From NCBI GenBank assembly GCA_012798155.1, contig JAAZNR010000294.1, positions 1-6,058 on the forward strand: 6,058 nt of DNA, in the 5' to 3' direction. The notes beneath the pieces are model-generated. The model searched no databases and was not told the origin of the DNA. It saw nothing but the letters and a program-made list of their open reading frames with translations. Each line of letters opens with the position of its first letter. Position 1 is the first letter of the stretch. The DNA comes from Thermogutta sp. Its GTDB lineage: Bacteria; Planctomycetota; Planctomycetia; Pirellulales; Thermoguttaceae. This document shows positions 1 to 3,714 of the stretch, piece by piece. Both the position numbers and the translations under genes were made by a program.

Positions 1-46
1 CGCCGGAGGCTCCGGTTTTCGTATTCGATTTCAATTTTTTCTAGAG

Positions 47-66
47 CCTCCAGCGTAAGCTGGAGG
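47..66 (+). repeat. GTAA-loop hairpin repeat (A1)
   Basis: The arms CCTCCAGC and GCTGGAGG form a perfect 8 bp stem around the loop GTAA. As RNA from the plus strand, the loop C-GUAA-G would be a GNRA tetraloop. It has the same sequence as the hairpin at 272-291. Hairpins of this kind are typical of planctomycete intergenic DNA (recollection of style, not searched). Confidence 0.85.
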
Positions 67-90
67 TGGGAACAGCGCGAAGCGGGTCTG

Positions 91-119
91 CTGGGGGCTT
101 CGCTCCGCTACGACCCCAG
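91..119. repeat. CTGGGG...CCCCAG hairpin repeat, copy 1
   Basis: This is a 29 nt unit with outer arms CTGGGG and CCCCAG and an inner segment ending in CGCTACGA. It is one of four copies in the cluster. Its 3' arm is also the first part of the 19 bp tandem unit that follows. Confidence 0.8.
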
Positions 120-167
120 CCACCCATCGCTGCCCCAGCCACCGATGGCGACCCCAGCCGGGCGGCC
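111..167. repeat. Three 19 bp tandem units
   Basis: Units at 111-129, 130-148 and 149-167 share the core CNRCCCCAGCC, each followed by a variable half. They start within the 3' arm of the hairpin at 91-119. The period is 19 bp here and 20 bp in the related runs further right. Confidence 0.75.
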
Positions 168-171
168 GTGA

Positions 172-193
172 GCCGCCGGCGTAAGTCGGCGGC
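172..193 (+). repeat. GTAA-loop hairpin repeat (B, diverged)
   Basis: The arms GCCGCCGGC (172-180) and GTCGGCGGC (185-193) enclose GTAA. Compared with hairpin A, a T-A pair has become G-C, an A-T pair has become G-C, and one G-C pair has become a G-T wobble. Pairing is thus kept although about half a dozen bases in the arms and flanks differ. The flank GAGCC before the stem is shared with hairpin A, and the orientation is the same. Confidence 0.8.
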
Positions 194-214
194 GGAAGCT
201 GGGTAGCGCCGAAA

Positions 215-239
215 CACCTCCGGCTTACGCCGGAGGCTC
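215..239 (-). repeat. GTAA-loop hairpin repeat (C, inverted)
   Basis: The arms CCTCCGGC (217-224) and GCCGGAGG (229-236) enclose TTAC, so the GTAA loop lies on the minus strand. The reverse complement of the 25-mer at 269-293 equals this sequence except for two positions (222 and 231). Those two positions are paired with each other and change together (A-T to G-C). With the hairpin at 272-291 it forms a head-to-head pair separated by a 29 nt AT-rich spacer (240-268), similar in layout to a bacterial BIME. Confidence 0.85.
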
Positions 240-271
240 CGGTTTTCGTATTCGATTTCAATTTTCTAGAG

Positions 272-291
272 CCTCCAGCGTAAGCTGGAGG
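272..291 (+). repeat. GTAA-loop hairpin repeat (A2)
   Basis: The arms CCTCCAGC (272-279) and GCTGGAGG (284-291) enclose GTAA (280-283). It is identical to the hairpin at 47-66. It is the plus-oriented partner of the inverted pair whose other half is the hairpin at 217-236. Confidence 0.85.
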
Positions 292-315
292 TGGGAATAG
301 CGCGAAGCGGGTCTG

Positions 316-344
316 CTGGGGGCTGCGCTCCGCTACGACCCCAG
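316..344. repeat. CTGGGG...CCCCAG hairpin repeat, copy 2
   Basis: It has the same outer arms as copy 1. The inner GCG-CTC-CGC can pair as a short inner stem. It lies inside the long direct repeat copy at 228-351 and runs directly into two 20 bp tandem units. Confidence 0.8.
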
Positions 345-375
345 CCACCCAACTACGACCACGGCCGGCCAACTA
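336..375. repeat. Two 20 bp tandem units
   Basis: Units at 336-355 and 356-375 both start CGACC and both end CCAACTA, with the middle diverged. They belong to the same family as the units at 111-167 and 490-549. Confidence 0.65.
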
Positions 376-410
376 CAAGCCGGCGGGTGGGGCGCTGCGA
401 AGACGTTCGT

Positions 411-439
411 CTGGGGGCTGCGATGCGCTACGACCCCAG
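411..439. repeat. CTGGGG...CCCCAG hairpin repeat, copy 3
   Basis: The outer arms are conserved. The inner part is GCG-ATG-CGC, so the inner stem is kept while the loop differs from copy 2. This copy lies outside the long direct repeats, so the family is older than the 126 bp duplication. One 20 bp unit follows at 431-450. Confidence 0.8.
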
Positions 440-468
440 CCACCCGGTCGTGGCCGTTTGATAGGCGA

Positions 469-498
469 CTGGGGGCTGCGCTTGCGCTACGACCCCAG
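469..498. repeat. CTGGGG...CCCCAG hairpin repeat, copy 4
   Basis: This is a 30 nt unit, one base longer than the others. Its inner part is GCGC-TT-GCGC, again a self-complementary inner stem with a changed loop. It continues into three 20 bp tandem units at 490-549. Confidence 0.8.
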
Positions 499-549
499 GC
501 ACCCAACAGCGGCCACAGCCACCCAACCGCGACCCCAGGCACCCAACTG
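490..549. repeat. Three 20 bp tandem units
   Basis: Units at 490-509, 510-529 and 530-549 have the consensus CGACCCCAGGCACCCAACNG. The first and third differ at one base; the middle one is more diverged. A decayed fourth unit (550-569) reaches the stop codon of the minus-strand gene, so the array begins exactly where that gene ends. Confidence 0.85.
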
Positions 550-567
550 CGGCCCTCGCCGGCGTCT

Positions 568-882
568 TTAGAAGCGTGTCCACTGCTTCCAGCGGCCGTA
601 ATAATCGCTACGGCTGCTCCATTGGGGGACGGAGCGTTCCACGCCCAGGTCACCCCACCGGAATCGAGGCGTTCCCCGGAAAACGGCATTGGGAGGCGGG
701 GGGAGCACGTACCAGGGCTGCGGCCGAGCGACCGGACCGAACTGCGGCGAAGGCCATGTCCGCGAGCAGTTTTCGGCCGGTGCCGTTTCCACGGCAAGGG
801 CCGTGTGTTGCGCGGACACCGCCAGAGCACCCAGCAGTGCCGCACCGGCCAGCATCGGTCCTAACTTCATCCTCAGCCGCAC
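568..882 (-). CDS. Small secreted protein of unknown function, 104 aa
   Basis: I do not recognise a named family. The start is GTG (882-880), chosen because a strong purine run AGGGAGGGG (900-892) sits 9 nt upstream; the in-frame ATG at 870-868 has no well-placed site. Residues 1-30 form a classic Sec signal peptide: Arg/Lys-rich start, hydrophobic core LAGAALLGALAV, and likely cleavage after ALA at residue 30. The mature part, about 74 aa, is rich in Pro, Trp, Tyr, Phe and Arg. It has a polyproline stretch (about 60-64), RWGDLG (75-80) and YYGRWKQW (94-101), with a single Cys at 39. From memory, planctomycetes encode short secreted proteins with RWG-x-x-G and YYG motifs, so this may belong to such a group (inference). 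Cell-surface or periplasmic location is likely; function is unknown. The stop TAA abuts the repeat cluster. The gene is divergent from the kinase gene, about 700 bp away. Confidence 0.7.
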   Translation of the reverse strand: MRLRMKLGPMLAGAALLGALAVSAQHTALAVETAPAENCSRTWPSPQFGPVARPQPWYVLPPPPNAVFRGTPRFRWGDLGVERSVPQWSSRSDYYGRWKQWTRF

Positions 883-891
883 GAGTGGTCA

Positions 892-900
892 CCCCTCCCT
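892..900 (-). promoter_or_regulatory. Shine-Dalgarno of the small secreted protein
   Basis: On the minus strand the sequence AGGGAGGGG ends 9 nt before the GTG at 882-880. It decides the start in favour of GTG over the ATG four codons later, and keeps the positively charged start of the signal peptide. Confidence 0.6.
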
Positions 901-991
901 TCGGCAGCGGCAAGAATGATTTTCGAACAGTGACGTACCGTCCTCATCCTTGCGGCAACGCATGTGAAACGACGGGTCTCCGGATCGCCGG

Positions 992-1016
992 CCGATACCG
1001 GAAACCGGCTTATCGG
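992..1016 (-). other. Hairpin in the presumed leader of the small secreted gene
   Basis: CCGATA-CCGG (992-1001) pairs with CCGG (1005-1008) and TATCGG (1011-1016). The loop is AAA and there is a 2-nt bulge (CT), giving about 10 pairs. It lies about 110 nt upstream of the minus-strand start and has no T tract on either side, so it is not an obvious terminator. The rest of 883-1085 shows no gene; I see no clear promoter there. Confidence 0.4.
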
Positions 1017-1092
1017 AGCAATTCGTTCGAGTCCCAACCTGATTAGGTGCATCGGACTATTGTATCGGAATATCCCGCACGACTCTTAAAAC

Positions 1093-1256
1093 TGGACTTT
1101 TGCAAATTGTGGTGACAAGTTCTCGTCCGCCTTGGAAGAGGGTTATGGTGAGGGCAATTAGGCGCGAAAACGGCTTGCCGTCATTGTCCAACTTCACCAA
1201 GCCCTCACCCACTGCCCCTCTCCCAGAGGGAGAGGGGCGCAGTTTGCAAAAGTCCA
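1093..1256. mobile_element. MITE-like element with 14 bp terminal inverted repeats
   Basis: The ends TGGACTTTTGCAAA (1093-1106) and TTTGCAAAAGTCCA (1243-1256) are perfect inverted repeats. They are flanked by the direct repeat TTAAAACT (1086-1093 and 1258-1265). It fits a target-site duplication of 7-8 bp, with one ambiguous base at the junction. Inside, GAGGGTTATGGTGAGGG (1138-1154) is roughly the inverse of 1203-1221, and a perfect 11 bp hairpin lies at 1214-1238. There is no transposase gene, so any movement would depend on a transposase supplied elsewhere. A 66-codon minus-strand frame crosses it but looks like repeat translation, not a gene. Small size, AT-rich target and fold-back structure are typical of MITEs; the family is unknown. 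Confidence 0.65.
1214..1238. repeat. Perfect 11 bp hairpin CCCTCTCCC-AGA-GGGAGAGGG
   Basis: GCCCCTCTCCC (1214-1224) and GGGAGAGGGGC (1228-1238) pair perfectly around AGA. CCCTCTCCC...GGGAGAGGG palindromes are widely dispersed in many bacterial genomes. Here the hairpin lies within the right half of the MITE-like element. There is no following T tract, so it is not a standard terminator. Confidence 0.75.
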
Positions 1257-1359
1257 ATTAAAACTCTTTTTTCCGCCAATACCCGCAAGTCTTCGCGTTC
1301 GATCTCCGCCCTCTGTCCGTTTGTCCGGCGACTTGGCCACGAGAACGGGTTTTACGACT

Positions 1360-1365
1360 TATACT
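1360..1365 (+). promoter_or_regulatory. Possible -10 box of the kinase gene
   Basis: TATACT matches the sigma-70 -10 consensus at five of six positions and lies in the most AT-rich stretch upstream of the kinase gene. A weak TTGGCC at 1333-1338 is the nearest -35-like hexamer, but the spacer of 21 nt is too long. If used, the leader would be about 215 nt and would contain the CTTTYSAA boxes and the 37 bp repeats. Confidence 0.22.
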
Positions 1366-1550
1366 TTTCAAAGAAGCCAGGATGCGTGGGTAGGGCTAAC
1401 CCAAGCTGGTATGCCGCTCTCTTTCGAACGCGCGATTGTGGGACATGCGCGGCTCGTGACATCGGCCCACTTTTGAAATGCAAGGCTAAGGGGTAGATCG
1501 AGAGCCGGAGGCTATGAGGACCGCCCGATACCCGGCAACACTTTCGAAAT
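1364..1550. promoter_or_regulatory. Four CTTTYSAA boxes upstream of the kinase gene
   Basis: Near-palindromic boxes occur at 1364 (CTTTTCAAAG), 1421 (CTTTCGAACG), 1470 (CTTTTGAAAT) and 1541 (CTTTCGAAAT), at spacings of 57, 49 and 71 bp. The last two are part of a longer repeat. A cluster of similar short palindromes in a 5' region is compatible with operator sites, but no regulator is identified. Confidence 0.35.
1468..1504 (+). repeat. 37 bp direct repeat, copy 1
   Basis: This 37 bp segment matches 1539-1575 at 31 of 37 positions without gaps, at a 71 bp period. It runs from CACTTTTGAAATG to AGATCGAGAG. A weaker third similarity, sharing ACTTTT, AAA, AGG and GGGTAG, can be seen at 1363-1394. 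It lies upstream of the kinase gene. Confidence 0.75.
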
Positions 1551-1567
1551 GGAAGGACAAGGAGTAG
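1514..1567 (+). CDS. Possible 17-codon upstream reading frame
   Basis: ATG at 1514 opens a 17-codon frame (MRTARYPATLSKWKDKE) that ends in TAG at 1565-1567, 18 nt before the kinase TTG. It is in the same frame as the kinase. GGAGG lies only 2 nt before the ATG, too close for an efficient ribosome binding site, so translation is doubtful. It could be a leader peptide, the remnant of a longer kinase N-terminus cut by the TAG, or chance. Confidence 0.2.
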   Translation: MRTARYPATLSKWKDKE

Positions 1568-1575
1568 GTCGAGAG
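1539..1575 (+). repeat. 37 bp direct repeat, copy 2
   Basis: This is the second copy of the segment at 1468-1504, with six substitutions and no indel. It ends directly at the purine run that serves as ribosome binding site of the kinase gene, so a protein or RNA fold on this copy could affect its translation. Confidence 0.75.
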
Positions 1576-1585
1576 GGGGGATCCT

Positions 1586-3514
1586 TTGGTCAACGGCTCC
1601 ACTTGCGCTATCAATCACGAAGAGGGTCTGCGCCGGCAATTGTTCGGGCGACGGATCGTCTGGTCGGCGGCCTTGATTTGGACGTGCCTAGTCGCGGCCG
1701 TCATGTTGGGGATCGCACTGGGCGACCCTGCCCTGAACTCGCCCGCCGCGTTCTCCAGTCTGGGGTTGATCTGGCTCGCCGTATTCGCGGGGATTCTGCT
1801 GGTCGGGCGCCGACTTTGCGGGCGGCCGAGTTCGGCGGAAGTCTCTCTCTTCGACGCCCTCGACGTCCGCGCCGGCGAGCAGGCCGTCATGTTCGCCGAC
1901 GCCGCCATGGCGATGGTGGATCGCAACGGACGCATCCGCACGATCAACGACCATCTGTGCCGAATTCTCGGCCGAAGCCCCGGCGAAGTGCTGGGAAAGC
2001 CGATTTCGGAATTCATTCCGCCCGAGAACCACGAATCTTTTCGGGAACAACTTCGGCGGCGGCGGCGAGGGATTTCCGGGACGTACGAACTGCGGGTGGT
2101 GAGGCCCGATGGGGAGATTCGCGTCCTCTTGGCCGCGGTGCATCCCGTGTACGACCGATTCGGCAAACAGGTGGGCGGCTTGGGATTGCTGAGCGACATC
2201 ACGGAGAAGAAGCGAGCCGAAACGGCCGTCCGCGAGCACGCCGACTATCTGGAACGGGTGAATCGGGAGCTGGAGGCGGCCCGCGCGGAAGCCGAACGCG
2301 CCATCGCCGTCCGGGATCAATTCCTCGCCAACGTGACGCACGAACTGCGGACGCCCTTGACGGCCATCCTGGGCTACGCCGAGACCCTGCTTGTGGAGGG
2401 CGACATCTCGAAGGCCCCGCCCGTGCGACTCGGCGCCGTCCAGACCATCCTTCGCAACGGTCGGTATCTCCTCCGAGTCGTCAATGACCTTCTGGATATC
2501 GCGCGGATCGAAGCCGGTCAGTTGGCGGTGGAGGCGCAGTCGTTCTCGCCGACCTGCCTCGCCGCCGACGTCCTGTCCCTGTTGCGCGTCAAGGCCGACG
2601 CCAAGGGACTGCCCTTGCTCCTGGAGGCGCGGCCGCCCCTGCCCCGGTTGATTCGCTCCGATCCGTTTCGCCTGCGACAAATCTTGATCAATCTGGTCGG
2701 CAATGCCATCAAGTTTACGGACAGCGGCTCGGTGCGGCTGATCCTCAAGGCCGTGACCAGCGACGAAGGCGAGTGCCGCTTGGAGTTCGACGTCATCGAC
2801 ACGGGCATCGGCATCCCGTCCGACCTGCTCGAACGCATTTTCGAGCCGTTTTACCAGGTGGACGGCGGTGCGGCCAAACGCTACGGCGGCACGGGCTTGG
2901 GGTTGGCCATCAGCCGCAACCTGGCGCGGCGATTGGGCGGCGAGATCCACGCCGTCAGCGAGAGCGGTTTCGGGAGTAATTTCCGCCTCACGCTGCCCGT
3001 CGGCAAGCGCTCGGAATTGGAGTGGGAAACCTCGCCGACGTTGGATTTGGAAGCGGCGCCGGGGTCGGAATGGGAAATCGCAAGAGAAGCCGAGGCCCCC
3101 CTCCGGCTCACGGCGCGGGTACTCCTGGCCGAGGACGCCCCCGACACGCGGCGGCTGTTCGTGCACATTCTTCAGGGCACGGGAGTTGAGGTGGAGACGG
3201 CCGAGAACGGCACGCAAGCGGTTCGCGCAGCCCTGCAATCGCAGCGCGAGTCGCGCCCCTTCGATTGCGTATTGATGGACATGCAGATGCCGGAGATGGA
3301 CGGCTACCAGGCGGTTCACGTCCTCCGCGAGTCCGGCTACAACAGTCCCATCATCGCCTTGACGGCGAACGCCGAGCCGGGGGACCGCAGCCGTTGCCTG
3401 CAAGCCGGGTGTGACGGCTTCGCCGCCAAGCCGCTGTCCAAGGATGCCCTGATTCGGCTCGTGTCCAGGTATGCCTCCGGCCGCCGCGGCGTTCCGCGCC
3501 CGGCGGTCTCTTGA
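1586..3514 (+). CDS. Membrane-anchored hybrid sensor histidine kinase (PAS-HisKA-HATPase-REC), 642 aa
   Basis: This kinase autophosphorylates on His and passes the phosphate to its own receiver domain. Two transmembrane helices (about 24-46 and 56-76) are joined by a short loop, so there is no real periplasmic sensor and sensing is probably cytosolic. A PAS domain (about 100-206) follows; its ligand is unknown. A charged helix (207-245) leads to HisKA with FLANVTHELRTPL, phospho-acceptor His252. HATPase_c shows the N box around Asn373, DTGIGI (405-410), EPFYQVD, and GGTGLGLA (434-441). After a linker (about 474-508) comes a receiver with acidic Glu516/Asp517, phospho-acceptor Asp565 in LMDMQMPEMDG, Thr593 and Lys615; all catalytic residues are present. 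The start is TTG: an in-frame TAG lies at 1565-1567, GGGGGG sits 6 nt upstream, and the first ATG would fall inside helix 1. No HPt or partner regulator is nearby, so it is an orphan hybrid kinase of unknown pathway. Confidence 0.96.
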   Translation: MVNGSTCAINHEEGLRRQLFGRRIVWSAALIWTCLVAAVMLGIALGDPALNSPAAFSSLGLIWLAVFAGILLVGRRLCGRPSSAEVSLFDALDVRAGEQAVMFADAAMAMVDRNGRIRTINDHLCRILGRSPGEVLGKPISEFIPPENHESFREQLRRRRRGISGTYELRVVRPDGEIRVLLAAVHPVYDRFGKQVGGLGLLSDITEKKRAETAVREHADYLERVNRELEAARAEAERAIAVRDQFLANVTHELRTPLTAILGYAETLLVEGDISKAPPVRLGAVQTILRNGRYLLRVVNDLLDIARIEAGQLAVEAQSFSPTCLAADVLSLLRVKADAKGLPLLLEARPPLPRLIRSDPFRLRQILINLVGNAIKFTDSGSVRLILKAVTSDEGECRLEFDVIDTGIGIPSDLLERIFEPFYQVDGGAAKRYGGTGLGLAISRNLARRLGGEIHAVSESGFGSNFRLTLPVGKRSELEWETSPTLDLEAAPGSEWEIAREAEAPLRLTARVLLAEDAPDTRRLFVHILQGTGVEVETAENGTQAVRAALQSQRESRPFDCVLMDMQMPEMDGYQAVHVLRESGYNSPIIALTANAEPGDRSRCLQAGCDGFAAKPLSKDALIRLVSRYASGRRGVPRPAVS

Positions 3515-3714
3515 TCCCGGATTCGCTTCGCTGCCCCGCTCTCGCCGCCGTATCTCGGCCGCCCGACCCGCCGGCGTGCCCTCCCCCGCCCGCCGTTCGG
3601 CGGCGACCCATCTCTCGTGCTTGAAAATACCGCCGCCTACCCCTAACATCACAATTGGACGGGGTGAGCCTCTACTCTCCTCAGCGTTAACAGCCTCTCT
3701 CTTGGGTGAATGAC
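3515..3714. other. Intergenic region without a recognised gene
   Basis: These 200 bases separate the kinase from the hydrolase gene. The left part is very GC-rich. It contains a small hairpin CGCCG-TT-CGGCG (3591-3602) without a T tract, a weak candidate end for the kinase transcript. The right part (3620-3700) is less GC-rich and probably holds the promoter of the next gene, but I cannot define -35 and -10 boxes. Confidence 0.5.

Larger units (their letters stand above)
1..126. repeat. Long direct repeat, copy 1
   Basis: This 126 bp segment matches 228-351 almost perfectly. I count two substitutions (c/t near position 73 and t/g at position 100) and a 2-nt length difference in a T run (six T here, four in copy 2). 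It begins inside the right arm of a hairpin cut by the window edge. It then runs through an AT-rich spacer (about 16-42), a GTAA-loop hairpin (47-66) and a CTGGGG...CCCCAG hairpin (91-119). The near-identity indicates recent duplication or gene conversion. I see no convincing protein in it on either strand. Confidence 0.95.
228..351. repeat. Long direct repeat, copy 2
   Basis: This is the second copy of the segment at 1-126, offset by 225-227 bp and shorter by two T residues in the AT-rich spacer. It carries the same order of parts: right arm of a TTAC-loop hairpin, spacer, GTAA-loop hairpin, then the larger CTGGGG hairpin. Between the copies lie 19 bp tandem units and one further, diverged GTAA-loop hairpin, so the arrangement is a composite tandem array of period about 226 bp. 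Confidence 0.95.

Noticed and set aside
31..372. Minus-strand 113-codon frame with PPPAYAGGSR motifs
   Set aside because: It is the translation of the hairpin repeats themselves: the motif recurs wherever the hairpin does. It has no ribosome binding site, and its length is due to the high GC content.
490..549. Iterons of a replication origin
   Set aside because: The 20 bp tandem period suggests iterons, but there is no rep or dnaA gene, no DnaA-box cluster and no AT-rich unwinding stretch, and the same units occur attached to hairpins elsewhere in the cluster.
1..567. CRISPR array
   Set aside because: Repeats of 19-20 bp are directly adjacent without spacers, the 126 bp copies are too long, and no cas gene is present.
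333..845. Minus-strand 170-codon frame through repeats and the small secreted gene
   Set aside because: It overlaps the better supported gene at 568-882 in another frame and reads through the tandem repeats, with no domain or plausible start.
1018..1050. tRNA-like GTTCGAGTCCC segment
   Set aside because: It resembles a T arm, but no matching acceptor, D or anticodon arms can be arranged around it.
1057..1257. Minus-strand 66-codon frame
   Set aside because: It coincides with the MITE-like element and reads its inverted repeats; it has no ribosome binding site.
1352..1639. Minus-strand 95-codon frame upstream of the kinase
   Set aside because: It overlaps the kinase start, contains both 37 bp repeats in different frames, and has no recognisable domain or signal.
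1549..2487. 312-codon plus-strand frame overlapping the kinase start
   Set aside because: Its composition is Arg/Gly/Pro/Ser-rich low complexity, as expected of a shifted GC-rich frame, and the overlapping kinase is certain.
1688..3652. 654-codon minus-strand frame antisense to the kinase
   Set aside because: It mirrors the kinase gene in a GC-rich codon pattern and is rich in Arg, Gly, His and Gln, without domains. The plus-strand kinase has all of its catalytic motifs.
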